This document shows, one piece after another, positions 8,600 through 17,153 of a DNA stretch of 64,000 bases (positions are counted from its first letter, which is position 1; each line of letters starts with the position of its first letter). The notes beneath the pieces are model-generated. The model was given only the letters and a program-made list of their open reading frames with translations, made no database searches and had not been told where the DNA came from. The position numbers and the translations under genes were made by a program. Origin of the DNA: an uncultured Bradyrhizobium sp. (lineage in GTDB: Bacteria > Pseudomonadota > Alphaproteobacteria > Rhizobiales > Xanthobacteraceae); the NCBI RefSeq assembly GCF_936928535.1, contig NZ_CAKZHY010000097.1, forward strand, positions 107,527-171,526, in the 5' to 3' direction.

Positions 8600-9364
8600 C
8601 TACCCCTCCACATTCGCCTTCATCGCCGCCTCGAACTTGTCGACGAATTCGGTGAGCTCGTCGCCGCCGATATCGCTGACGGCCCAGAAGTTCAGGCCAC
8701 GCTCGCCCCAGCGGCGGCAGTTGAAGCCCTGCATGGTCTGCGTCTTCGGTGGGCGATGCTCGGTGCTCGCGGTCTGCGACACGAACAGGTTGATGATGTG
8801 CTGCCGGCGCTTGTAGACGACGGCACCGATCGCGCGCGCATCGACGTAGTCGAGCCGGCCGCCGACCAGCGTAAAACCTTGCGCGGTGAGGTCGATCACC
8901 GGCGGGGCGACGTCGAGCTTGCCGTTGAACCACGGCTTGACGGTGTGCTGGTCGGTCGAGACCACGTCGATGAGGTGGCCGGCCTGCAGCGAGCGCAGAT
9001 GCGCGGAGACGACCTCCGAGAGGATGCGCTGCTGGTCGTCCTGGCGCAGCACGACGGCGACGACGCCTGAGGCCGCGAGCGCAGAGACGACCGATCCCAT
9101 CGCAAAGCCGCGCAGCATCGAGCGTCGGCTGGGCTGCGGCCGCGCCTGCGGGAGCGACGCCTCGATACGCGCGCGCAGGCTCGCCGGTGCCGTGTAGCGC
9201 AGCTTCGCACCGGCAAGCGCGCGCTGCATTTCGCGTTGCGCGGCAAGCTCGGCGGCGCAGGCCGGGCAGGTGGCGATATGGGCTTCGACCTCGCGCGCGT
9301 GGCCGGCATCGAGCTCGTTGTCGAGCAGCGCATGAAGCAGGATCTTTGCTTCGTCGCAGGTCAT
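8600..9364 (-). CDS. Zinc-finger anti-sigma factor, membrane-bound
   Basis: A 254-residue anti-sigma protein. The N-terminal zf-HC2/ZAS module has C3 and the HX3CX2C motif at H29, C33 and C36 (HIATCPAC). A TM helix lies near residues 90-108 (GSVVSALAASGVVAVVL), followed by a periplasmic domain of about 145 residues. Its ATG overlaps the TGA of the sigma gene (ATGA at 9361-9364), which implies translational coupling and a sigma/anti-sigma pair. ZAS domains hold the cognate sigma and often release it on oxidation or damage to the zinc site. The signal here is unknown. Confidence 0.9.
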   Translation of the reverse strand: MTCDEAKILLHALLDNELDAGHAREVEAHIATCPACAAELAAQREMQRALAGAKLRYTAPASLRARIEASLPQARPQPSRRSMLRGFAMGSVVSALAASGVVAVVLRQDDQQRILSEVVSAHLRSLQAGHLIDVVSTDQHTVKPWFNGKLDVAPPVIDLTAQGFTLVGGRLDYVDARAIGAVVYKRRQHIINLFVSQTASTEHRPPKTQTMQGFNCRRWGERGLNFWAVSDIGGDELTEFVDKFEAAMKANVEG

Positions 9365-9909
9365 TTCGAGTGCTCCTCTTCCGCCGTCCAGGCCGCGCGC
9401 AGCATGGCACGGGCCCGGGCAAGGCGGGACATCACGGTGCCGACGGGGGCACCGACGGCTTCGGCGATTTCACGATAGGACAGGTTGTTGATCTCCCGCA
9501 GCACGAAGGTTTCCTTGAACGGCTCGGCGAGCGCGTCGATCATCTTGCGGATGGCGCCGGCGTCGCGATTGCGCAGCACCTCGGTCTCCGGGCTCGCCTC
9601 GTTCTCCTGCCACATCGGCGTCTGGTCGGCCGCGCCGGGCGTATCCTCGATCGCGGCGTGCGAGTGCGCACGCCTGGCATATTCTGCGTTGCAGACATTG
9701 CGCAGGATTGCGAACAGCCACGGCTTCATGGCTGGACCGCGATAGCTGTCAAAGTGCTTCAGCGCGCGCAGATAGCATTCCTGCACCGCGTCCTCCGCGT
9801 CGGAGGCGTCGCGCAGCAGGTAGCGTGCGAGCGTGTAGACGTCGTCGAGATAGGGCAGTGCCGCCTCGCGGAAACGCTGCGCCTTCTGGAAATCGTCGCT
9901 GACGGGCAT
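9361..9909 (-). CDS. ECF RNA polymerase sigma factor
   Basis: A 182-residue ECF sigma factor with region 2 (LARYLLRDASDAEDAVQE, then PWLFAILRN) and region 4 (LSYREIAEAVGAPVGTVMSRL). The frame extends to 10044, but ATG at 9909 is preceded by GAGAGG and gives the usual length; the longer N-terminus looks non-coding. It is the third gene of a run metallophosphoesterase, cupredoxin, sigma, anti-sigma, all on the minus strand. The gap to the cupredoxin gene is 127 bases, so an internal, possibly autoregulated promoter there is plausible. Confidence 0.9.
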   Translation of the reverse strand: MPVSDDFQKAQRFREAALPYLDDVYTLARYLLRDASDAEDAVQECYLRALKHFDSYRGPAMKPWLFAILRNVCNAEYARRAHSHAAIEDTPGAADQTPMWQENEASPETEVLRNRDAGAIRKMIDALAEPFKETFVLREINNLSYREIAEAVGAPVGTVMSRLARARAMLRAAWTAEEEHSK

Positions 9910-10036
9910 CGCCTCTCGCTTTGCCTCTTGCTGCGTTTGGTACGTCGTGTCGCCTTGGGGCCTGACCGAAGGCACGCGAGCCCGGCCGGTGTGGGACCAC
10001 CGGCCGGGCAAGACAGAGATGCCTTGGTTGGAGACG

Positions 10037-10366
10037 TTACTCAACCTTGATCATCCCGGTCATGTGCGGGTGCAACGAACAAAAATATTTGTAGTCGCCC
10101 GCATCGGTGAAGGTGAACGAGAACTTGTCGTCAGTGTCCAGGGCCTTGGACCGGAACTTGCCGGCCGACACCACCGTGTGCGGGATGTCGTCCCGGTTGG
10201 TCCAGGTCACGGTCGTGCCGACCTTGATCTTGAGCTCCGCCGGCTGGAAGACGAAATTGTCGATATGCACCTCCATGTTGGTGTCGTCGGCACGGGCGGT
10301 CGTGACGGGCAGCAGGATGGCCGCGGCCACAGCGACGGAGAAGTCGCGGCGATTGATCGTCTTCAT
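10037..10366 (-). CDS. Periplasmic cupredoxin (plastocyanin/amicyanin-like), Tat-type signal
   Basis: A 109-residue type I copper protein. The signal peptide carries a twin-arginine-like motif (NRRDFSVAVAAAILL) with cleavage near ARA. The mature part has the ligands of a mononuclear copper site: His in IPHTVV and the C-terminal CX2HX2M-type loop (YFCSLHPHMTG). These proteins shuttle electrons or bind copper in the periplasm. I use ATG 10366, preceded by GGAAGC; an ATG at 10387 in frame is possible. It lies 24 bases after the metallophosphoesterase and upstream of the ECF pair, so redox or copper stress is a reasonable guess for that sigma factor. Confidence 0.88.
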   Translation of the reverse strand: MKTINRRDFSVAVAAAILLPVTTARADDTNMEVHIDNFVFQPAELKIKVGTTVTWTNRDDIPHTVVSAGKFRSKALDTDDKFSFTFTDAGDYKYFCSLHPHMTGMIKVE

Positions 10367-10390
10367 TGTCAGCTTCCGATCAACCATGAA

Positions 10391-11335
10391 TCAACCTTGC
10401 AGCGGCGTGTCGATGATGGCGAGCCGCTGCTCGTTCTGCTTGAAGTTGATGCTGGCGACCCCGAGCATCGATCGGAGCTTGGCGTCCTCGACCTTCATCG
10501 GTCCGGGAGACGGAGCGGAGCCCGGCGCCGGTTGCGGGAAGGCGGTCGAGCGCGCGGTGTGGAAGGTGACGTTGCCCTCGACCTTCTGCATCACCTGGTG
10601 GATGTGGCCGTTCAGCACGGTGACCGAGCCAAAACCCTTCACCAGCTCCAGCGCGCGACCGCCGTCGTCGGTGCCCCAGCCCCATTCCGGATAGACGGTC
10701 CAGAGCGGGATGTGGGCGAACAATACGACAGGCGTCGATTTCGACTTGCCGCGGAGGTCGTCCTCGAGCCAGGCAAGCTGCTCGGTGCCGAGATTGCCGA
10801 GGCCGCCGGCCTTGAGGTCGACGACGTTGACGAGGCCGACGAAGTGCACGCCGCCGGCGTCGAAGGAGTACCAGCCCGCGCCCTTGGTGCCGCGGCCGTA
10901 ACGGTCGCGATAGAACTTCACCTCCTCGTCGAGGAAGTCGTGCTCGCCGGGCACGTAGTGCACGTCCAGCTTGGACTGCGAGATGATGCGTTCGGCATTG
11001 TCGAACTCGGAGGCCTTGGACAGATGGGTGATGTCGCCGGTGTGGATCATGAACGACGGCTTGGCCGGCATCGCATTGATCTTGTTGACGGCTTCCTCCA
11101 GCGTCCCCAGCGCATTGGGATTGGCCGGCTTGTCGAAGCCGACATGGCTGTCGCTGATCTGGAGGAAGGTCATGCCGGGCGCGGCAGCGGTGGCGGCCTC
11201 AGCGGAATCGATGATGCCGAGCGACCGCGGCACGCCGCCGGTTATGGTCCAGAGCACCCCGGTGCCGGCCCATGTCATGCATTCCAGCACCTTGCGGCGG
11301 CTGACGCCGTCGTCCCCGTGATCGTGTCCGCTCAT
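10391..11335 (-). CDS. Tat-exported calcineurin-like metallophosphoesterase
   Basis: A 314-residue binuclear metallophosphoesterase. The N-terminus has an SRRKVLE twin-arginine motif followed by a hydrophobic stretch. Metal-binding blocks run in order: DSH (ISDSHVGF), GD (HTGDITH), a GNHE block changed to GEHD (YVPGEHDFL), H (FAHIPLW) and GHIH (LNGHIHQV). The substrate cannot be told from sequence. It is first in the minus-strand run with the cupredoxin and the ECF sigma/anti-sigma genes; a shared set of two Tat-type exported proteins with a zinc-sensing sigma switch suggests a periplasmic stress operon. Confidence 0.88.
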   Translation of the reverse strand: MSGHDHGDDGVSRRKVLECMTWAGTGVLWTITGGVPRSLGIIDSAEAATAAAPGMTFLQISDSHVGFDKPANPNALGTLEEAVNKINAMPAKPSFMIHTGDITHLSKASEFDNAERIISQSKLDVHYVPGEHDFLDEEVKFYRDRYGRGTKGAGWYSFDAGGVHFVGLVNVVDLKAGGLGNLGTEQLAWLEDDLRGKSKSTPVVLFAHIPLWTVYPEWGWGTDDGGRALELVKGFGSVTVLNGHIHQVMQKVEGNVTFHTARSTAFPQPAPGSAPSPGPMKVEDAKLRSMLGVASINFKQNEQRLAIIDTPLQG

Positions 11336-11476
11336 CGCAACGTCTCCTTTGGCCCGGAATTGGGCGTCGGAGAGGTGATTAGGGGAGGGGCAGGTTTATT
11401 CGCGGGGGACGATGACGTTTTCGTGAGGTGGGATCACACAGGCCCGCGCGGGGGGACAGGGGAGGTGAACGGGGGT

Positions 11477-12355
11477 CTAGGGCGAAAATTCCCTGATCGC
11501 CCGCACGACCAGGGCGGGGGCTTCCTGGACGACGCAGTGGCCGGCGCCTTTGAAAGTGCGAGTCAGGGCGTGAGGAATAAGCGCCATGGCGCGTGAGGCC
11601 ATCTCCTTGTAGATCGGCCCCGACGTCTCGGCAGTCGTCACCATCACGGGGCACGCGATCTCACTGAACCAGGCGAACGGATTGCCGCGCGCGTCGCCGA
11701 CATAGACCTGCTCCATCGCTTCGTAGATCGGGCGCAGGATCGCGGCTTCGATCTCGGGCGTGCAGCAGAGCCGAACCCGGCCGTCGCCGAGCGGGGTGAA
11801 GCCGTGACGCACATAGGCCCACAACGAAGCCTCGGTCCAATCGGCAAAAGCAGGAGCGGCACGATAACGCTCGAAGACGGCCTCAGCACTGTCGAACTCA
11901 GCGCGTCGGCGCAGAGCTCCTTCTACGCGGGCTACGGATTCGTCGTTCAAGCCGCCGGGGCGCGCCGCGTGCGGGTTCATCACGGTCGGCTCCATCACGA
12001 ACAGGCGGGTGAAGCATCCCGGCAGCAGCTTTGTTGTCAGCAGCAAATCGGTGGCGCCCGCGCTGTGGCCGATGCCGTAGACGTCGTGCAAGCCCAGCGC
12101 GTCGATCACCCTGCAGAGATCGTCGGCATAGTCGAGAAAGTGATATGCGCCGGGCTTGTGGCTCGCGCCGTGGCCGCGGCGATCGAGCGCGTAGACAGTG
12201 TAGGTCGATGTGAGCTCGCGCGCGACCTCGTCCCAGACATCGGCCACGAAGCCGGTGCCATGGACGAGCAGCGCCGGCGGCTTGCCGCCTTCGCCCCACT
12301 GCAACATGGCGATTTCTGCGTCGGGCGGGCCGATGGAAAAGCGGTGAGGGATCAT
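11477..12355 (-). CDS. Alpha/beta hydrolase
   Basis: A 292-residue alpha/beta-hydrolase fold protein with the oxyanion block LLVHGTGFVADVW, the nucleophile elbow GHSAG (GIGHSAGATDLLL) and a C-terminal catalytic His in GAGHCVVQEAP. The substrate is unknown; it could be an esterase, lactonase or C-C hydrolase. It lies 11 bases downstream of the GMC oxidoreductase on the same strand, so the two are probably co-transcribed and may act on the same compound. Confidence 0.85.
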   Translation of the reverse strand: MIPHRFSIGPPDAEIAMLQWGEGGKPPALLVHGTGFVADVWDEVARELTSTYTVYALDRRGHGASHKPGAYHFLDYADDLCRVIDALGLHDVYGIGHSAGATDLLLTTKLLPGCFTRLFVMEPTVMNPHAARPGGLNDESVARVEGALRRRAEFDSAEAVFERYRAAPAFADWTEASLWAYVRHGFTPLGDGRVRLCCTPEIEAAILRPIYEAMEQVYVGDARGNPFAWFSEIACPVMVTTAETSGPIYKEMASRAMALIPHALTRTFKGAGHCVVQEAPALVVRAIREFSP

Positions 12356-12366
12356 GGGGCCGGATG

Positions 12367-13986
12367 CTACTTCGCATCCTCCAAAATCATCGTCGCGCCC
12401 TTCTCGGCGATCATTGCGGTCGGCGTGTTGGTATTGCCCGAGGTGATCGTCGGCATGATCGAGGCGTCGACGATGCGAAGACCGCCGAGGCCGTAGAAGC
12501 GCAGGCGCTCGTCGACCACGGCCATGGGATCGCTCGCTGCACCCATCTTCGCGGTGCCGACGGGGTGGAAGATGGTGGTGCCGATGTCGCCTGCGGCTTT
12601 GGCGAGCGAGGCGTCATCATCACCGACCGTGGGGCCGGGCAGATATTCGCTGGGGCGATATTTTGCCAGCGCTTTCTGTTGCATCAGGCGGCGCGTGGTG
12701 CGGATGGCGTCGGCGCCGACCTGGCGGTCGTCGTCGGTCGACAGATAGTTCGGCGCGATGATCGGCTTCTCGTCCGGGCTCGCCGAGCGCAGGCGGATCG
12801 TGCCGCGCGAGGTCGGCTGGAGATTGCAGGCGCTCACGGTGACCGCAGGGAAGCGGTGCAGGGGATCGCCGAACTTGTCGAGCGAGAGCGGTTGCACGTG
12901 GAACTGGATGTTGGCGCGCGCGCGTGTCGCGTCGGACCGCGTGAAGATGCCGAGCTGCGATGGCGCCATCGTTAGTGGGCCGCGGCGGCGGAAGGCGTAG
13001 TCGAGGCCCATCAGGCCGCGGCGGAACAGGTTGTAATAGGTTTCGTTCAACGTCCTGACGCCCTCGACCTTGTAGATCGCGCGCTGCTGGAGGTGATCCT
13101 GCAGATTGCGTCCGACGCCAGGCTTGTCCATGACGATATCGATGCCGAGCGGCGACAGCCAGTCGACAGGCCCGATGCCGGAGCGATGCAGCACCTGCAC
13201 CGAGCCGATCGAGCCGGCCGAAAGGATCACCTCGCGTTTTGCACGCGCCTCGACGACCTCGCCGTTCTGGATGAAGCGCACGCCGACGGCGCGGCCCTGC
13301 TCGATGATGAGGCGGTCGACCAGCACGTTCTTCTCGAGCCGCAAGTTCGGACGGTTCAGCGCGGGCTTAAGGAAGCCGCGGGCGGACGACCAGCGCCGGC
13401 CGCGCTTCTGGTTGACGTGGAAATAGCTGGTGCCTTCATTGTCGCCGGTGTTGAAGTCCGGAATGCGCTTGATGCCCATTTCTTCTGCGGCATCGCCGAC
13501 GGCATCGAGCACGTCCCACGACAGTCGCGGCGCCTCGATGCGCCATCCGCCGCCGGTGCCGTGATGCTCGCTGGCGTTGAGGAAGTGGTCCTCAAGGCGC
13601 TTGAACAGCGGCAGCACGTCATCATAGCCCCAGCCGGTCATGCCGAGCTGGCGCCAGTGATCGTAATCGGCAGCCTGGCCGCGCATCGAGATCATGGCGT
13701 TGATCGCCGAGCAGCCGCCGATCACCTTGCCGCGGGGATAGGCGAGCGAGCGGCCGTTCAGGCCCGGCTCGACCTCGGTCTTGAACATCCAGTCCGAGCG
13801 CGGATTGCCGATGGCAAAGAGATAACCGACCGGAATATGGAACCAGATCCAGTTGTCGTCACCGCCCGCCTCGAGAATGAGGACGCGGTTCCTGGATTCG
13901 GCCGACAGGCGGTTGGCAATGATGCAGCCGGCTGTGCCTGCGCCCACGACAATATAGTCAAACTCACCTTCGAGCCGTTTCGGCAT
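12367..13986 (-). CDS. GMC family FAD-dependent oxidoreductase (choline dehydrogenase-like)
   Basis: A 539-residue flavoprotein of the glucose-methanol-choline family. The N-terminal FAD Rossmann motif is GAGTAGCIIANRLS, the GMC signature block is RGKVIGGCSAINAMI, and the C-terminal active-site region shows FHPVGTAKMG with its catalytic His and a later NTNTPTAMIAEKGA. Family members oxidise primary alcohols, and choline dehydrogenase annotations are often over-specific. No betaine aldehyde dehydrogenase or BetI is nearby, so I would not call it BetA. The operon partner is the alpha/beta hydrolase. Confidence 0.88.
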   Translation of the reverse strand: MPKRLEGEFDYIVVGAGTAGCIIANRLSAESRNRVLILEAGGDDNWIWFHIPVGYLFAIGNPRSDWMFKTEVEPGLNGRSLAYPRGKVIGGCSAINAMISMRGQAADYDHWRQLGMTGWGYDDVLPLFKRLEDHFLNASEHHGTGGGWRIEAPRLSWDVLDAVGDAAEEMGIKRIPDFNTGDNEGTSYFHVNQKRGRRWSSARGFLKPALNRPNLRLEKNVLVDRLIIEQGRAVGVRFIQNGEVVEARAKREVILSAGSIGSVQVLHRSGIGPVDWLSPLGIDIVMDKPGVGRNLQDHLQQRAIYKVEGVRTLNETYYNLFRRGLMGLDYAFRRRGPLTMAPSQLGIFTRSDATRARANIQFHVQPLSLDKFGDPLHRFPAVTVSACNLQPTSRGTIRLRSASPDEKPIIAPNYLSTDDDRQVGADAIRTTRRLMQQKALAKYRPSEYLPGPTVGDDDASLAKAAGDIGTTIFHPVGTAKMGAASDPMAVVDERLRFYGLGGLRIVDASIMPTITSGNTNTPTAMIAEKGATMILEDAK

Positions 13987-14159
13987 TCTGCTTCCACCCG
14001 GATGGTCTCTAAACGTTCCGTCCTAATAGGCAGACGGAGACGGCCGGGACAAGCCCGGCCATGCCAGGCAGGCAGGGCTAGACCCCGTTCCCGCAGTTAG
14101 GTGGACTGGCGCTTGCATGGTAGACGGGCTTGTATTTTCAACAGAGCTTGAGATCCTCC

Positions 14160-15332
14160 ATGCCCATCGTGAACCGCGTCGCCGACCTTCAACCCGATAT
14201 CCAGGCTTGGCGACGGGACATCCACCAGCATCCGGAGCTGCTGTATGATGTCCACCGCACCGCAGCATTCGTTGCGGATCGCCTGCGCGAGTTTGGCTGC
14301 GATGAGGTTGTGACCGGCATTGGCCAGACCGGCGTGGTTGGCGTGATCAAGGGCAAAAAGCCTGCCGGCGAAGGGCTTAAGGCGATCGGCATGCGCGCCG
14401 ACATGGACGCGCTCCCCGTCGACGAGCAGACCAACCTGCCTTACGCCTCCAAGACTCCGGGCAAGATGCACGCCTGCGGCCACGACGGCCACACTGCGAT
14501 GCTGTTAGGTGCCGCGCGCTATCTCGCCGAGACCCGAAATTTCGCCGGCGACGCCATCGTGATCTTCCAGCCGGCCGAGGAGGGCGGCGCCGGGGGCGCG
14601 GCCATGGTCAACGACGGCATGATGGAGCGCTTCGGCATCGAGCAGGTCTACGGCATGCACAACGGCCCCGGTATTCCGATCGGCTCGTTCGCGATCCGGC
14701 CCGGCCCGATCATGGCGTCGACCGACGAGGTCGATTTCATCATCGAGGGCCTCGGCGGCCATGCCGCGCGTCCGCACAAATGCATCGATTCCGTTCTCGT
14801 GGGGTCGCAGCTGATCACCGCCTTGCAGTCGATCGTCGCGCGCAGCGTCGATCCGCTGGAATCGGCCGTGATCTCGATCTGCGAATTCCACGCCGGCAAT
14901 GCCCGCAATGTCATTCCGCAAACCGCGACGCTGAGGGGCACGATCCGTACGCTGAAGCCTGAGGTGCGCAAGCTGGTCGAGAAGCGCGTGCGCGAAGTCG
15001 TGGCGGGCGTTGCCCAGATCACCGGCGCGAAGATCGATCTGAACTACAAGCGCGGTTATCCCGTCGTGAACAATCACGCCGCGGAGACCGAGATTGCGAC
15101 GCGCATCGCCAAGCAGGTCGCGGGCGATGCCAACGTGCTGGAGATGTCGCCAATGATGGGCGGCGAGGACTTCGCCTATATGCTGGAAGCGCGGCCCGGC
15201 GCCTTCATCTTCTGCGGCAACGGCGACAGCGCAGGCCTGCATCATCCCGCCTACAATTTCGACGACGAGGCGATCGTCTACGGCACGTCCTATTGGGTCA
15301 AGCTGGTCGAGCAGCAGCTTGCAGCGTCGTGA
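14160..15332 (+). CDS. M20 family amidohydrolase (hippurate hydrolase-like)
   Basis: A 390-residue zinc or manganese amidohydrolase that cleaves N-acyl amino acids or similar amides. Metal and catalytic motifs are MRADMDALPV, HACGHDGHTAML, QPAEEGGAGG, and near the C-terminus MMGGEDFAYM. A dimerisation domain lies between them (GGHAARPHKCID). The frame opens at a TTG at 14130, but ATG 14160 gives the conserved start (MPIVNRVADLQPD). It is a single gene followed by a bidirectional terminator. Confidence 0.9.
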   Translation: MPIVNRVADLQPDIQAWRRDIHQHPELLYDVHRTAAFVADRLREFGCDEVVTGIGQTGVVGVIKGKKPAGEGLKAIGMRADMDALPVDEQTNLPYASKTPGKMHACGHDGHTAMLLGAARYLAETRNFAGDAIVIFQPAEEGGAGGAAMVNDGMMERFGIEQVYGMHNGPGIPIGSFAIRPGPIMASTDEVDFIIEGLGGHAARPHKCIDSVLVGSQLITALQSIVARSVDPLESAVISICEFHAGNARNVIPQTATLRGTIRTLKPEVRKLVEKRVREVVAGVAQITGAKIDLNYKRGYPVVNNHAAETEIATRIAKQVAGDANVLEMSPMMGGEDFAYMLEARPGAFIFCGNGDSAGLHHPAYNFDDEAIVYGTSYWVKLVEQQLAAS

Positions 15333-15355
15333 CGTGCTGAGCTGATGTCCAAATC

Positions 15356-15387
15356 AAAAGGGCCCGCGATGCACGGGCCCTTTTTTT
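15356..15387. terminator. Bidirectional intrinsic terminator
   Basis: An 11-bp perfect stem (15356-15366 with 15374-15384, core AAAAGGGCCCG) with a 7-base loop and a T7 run on the plus strand. The matching A-run on the left arm makes it work in both directions, ending the amidohydrolase and the convergent phosphate transporter. Confidence 0.9.
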
Positions 15388-15408
15388 GTCGGCATGTCGG
15401 ATCGCGGC

Positions 15409-17031
15409 TCAGAACACGTGCGAGAACAGATAGTACAGCACGCCCGAGATGATCATCGCGGCCGGCAGGGTCAGCACCCAGGCCATGGCGATATTGCGGA
15501 TCGTCGCCCATTGCAGGCCCGAGCCGTTGGCGGCCATGGTGCCGGCGATGCCTGATGACAGCACGTGGGTGGTCGAAACAGGCAGGCCGTAGACGTCGGC
15601 GGCAGCGATTGTGGCGGCCGCGGTAATCTCGGCGCAGGCACCTTGCGCGTAGGTCAGGTGCGTCTTGCCGATCTTCTCGCCGACGGTCACGACGATGCGC
15701 TTCCAGCCGACCATGGTGCCGAGGCCAAGCGCGATGGCGACCACGATCTTCACCCAGCCGGGGATGAACTTCGTGGCGCTGTCGAGCGAGCCCTTGTAGG
15801 CGTTGAGCACGGCGACGTCGGCGGCGCTGAGCTCGGCTTCCTTGTCCTTCATCAGGAAGCGCAGTGCTTCCGATGCGAGGTACATGTCGTTGCGGGTGTT
15901 GCCGACGAGCTCGGCGGGCACCTTGGCGAGCGACCCGTAGGTCGCCACCTGCTTGGCGATGTCGCGCACCAGCACGGCGAGCGAGGGGAACGTGCCGGCG
16001 TTGACCTCGTGCTGCGCGACGTAGTTGGTCACGGCCGGACGCGGATTACCGATCACGTTGTAGCCAGCGGCCTTGGCCTCGATGATCTTGCTGGCGGCTT
16101 CCGAGTTCTGGCTGAAGGCGGCGATCTGGCTTTCGGGCAGCGCGCGGTTGAGCGCGTAGGCGGTCGGCACGGTGCCGATCAGGATCAGCATGATCAGGCC
16201 CATGCCCTTCTGACCGTCATTGGACCCGTGGAAGAAGCTCACCAGCGTGCAGGTGAGGATGAGGATGCCGCGGATCCACCACGGCGGCGGCTGGTCGCCC
16301 TTCGGCTCGCCGAACAGAGCGGGCGTGGCGCGCAGCAGCACGGCGCGCAGGATCCAGAGCAGGCCGGCAGCAAGCACGAAGCCGAACAGCGGCGACAGCA
16401 GCAGCGCCTTGCCGATATTGGTGGCCTGGGACCAGTCGACGCCGGTGGTGCCGCTGCGGCCATGCAGAACCGCGTTCATGATGCCGACGCCCATGATCGA
16501 GCCGATCAGGGTGTGCGAACTTGAGGCCGGCAGGCCGAAATACCAGGTGCCGACGTTCCAGATGATGGCGGCGATCAGCAGCGCGAACACCATCGCGAAG
16601 CCGGCGCTGGAGCCGACCTGGAGGATCAGCTCGACCGGCAGCAGCGAGACGATGCCGAACGCGACGGCGCCCGAAGACAGCAGCACGCCGAACAGGTTGA
16701 ACATGCCGGACCACACCACGGCGACATGGGCGGGCAGCGAGCGGGTGTAGATCACGGTTGCCACCGCATTGGCGGTGTCGTGGAAGCCGTTCACGAATTC
16801 GAAGCCGAGTGCGATCAAAAGCGCGACGAAGAGCAGGAGGAACGGAGCGAAGGACTTGACCTGCGCGCCCGAAGCATCGACGTCGACCCAGATGCTGTAG
16901 GCGACGAACAGCAGGGCAGCGGCGATCACACCCAGGTAGATCACGCCGGTGAGCGGATGAAATCCGCGATTGAGGTCTGGCCCCTTACTCAAGGCAGGCT
17001 CGATCGAGCCCGGCAAAGCAACGTCACTCAT
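15409..17031 (-). CDS. pit: Low-affinity inorganic phosphate transporter (PiT family)
   Basis: A 540-residue multi-pass permease of the PiT family, importing metal phosphate with protons. Both PHO4 signature repeats are present: GFHDTANAVATVIYTR in the N-terminal half, and in the C-terminal half FFHGSNDGQKGMGL followed later by AQGACAEITAAATI. A central hydrophilic segment (about residues 320-410) separates the halves, as in the longer bacterial members. The frame extends to 17127, but ATG 17031 has AGGAG at ideal spacing. Single gene; no PhoU or pho box was recognised nearby. Confidence 0.92.
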   Translation of the reverse strand: MSDVALPGSIEPALSKGPDLNRGFHPLTGVIYLGVIAAALLFVAYSIWVDVDASGAQVKSFAPFLLLFVALLIALGFEFVNGFHDTANAVATVIYTRSLPAHVAVVWSGMFNLFGVLLSSGAVAFGIVSLLPVELILQVGSSAGFAMVFALLIAAIIWNVGTWYFGLPASSSHTLIGSIMGVGIMNAVLHGRSGTTGVDWSQATNIGKALLLSPLFGFVLAAGLLWILRAVLLRATPALFGEPKGDQPPPWWIRGILILTCTLVSFFHGSNDGQKGMGLIMLILIGTVPTAYALNRALPESQIAAFSQNSEAASKIIEAKAAGYNVIGNPRPAVTNYVAQHEVNAGTFPSLAVLVRDIAKQVATYGSLAKVPAELVGNTRNDMYLASEALRFLMKDKEAELSAADVAVLNAYKGSLDSATKFIPGWVKIVVAIALGLGTMVGWKRIVVTVGEKIGKTHLTYAQGACAEITAAATIAAADVYGLPVSTTHVLSSGIAGTMAANGSGLQWATIRNIAMAWVLTLPAAMIISGVLYYLFSHVF

Positions 17032-17153
17032 AGAAATTCTCCTGTCCCAAGGCCCCGATTTTGCGCGCGGCATGTGACAGGCGGTTGAAATCACGGACAG
17101 GCAGTTGAAAGGACGGAGCTTATCCACGCTCCGTTCCTGAATGCGGCGTCCTC

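Noticed and set aside
9947..11596. 549-codon plus-strand frame over the cupredoxin and metallophosphoesterase genes
   Set aside because: Opposite two genes with complete metal-binding motifs; amino-acid makeup typical of an antisense frame.
12367..13986. Calling the GMC oxidoreductase choline dehydrogenase BetA
   Set aside because: No BetB, BetI or choline transporter gene nearby and the family is too broad to name the substrate.
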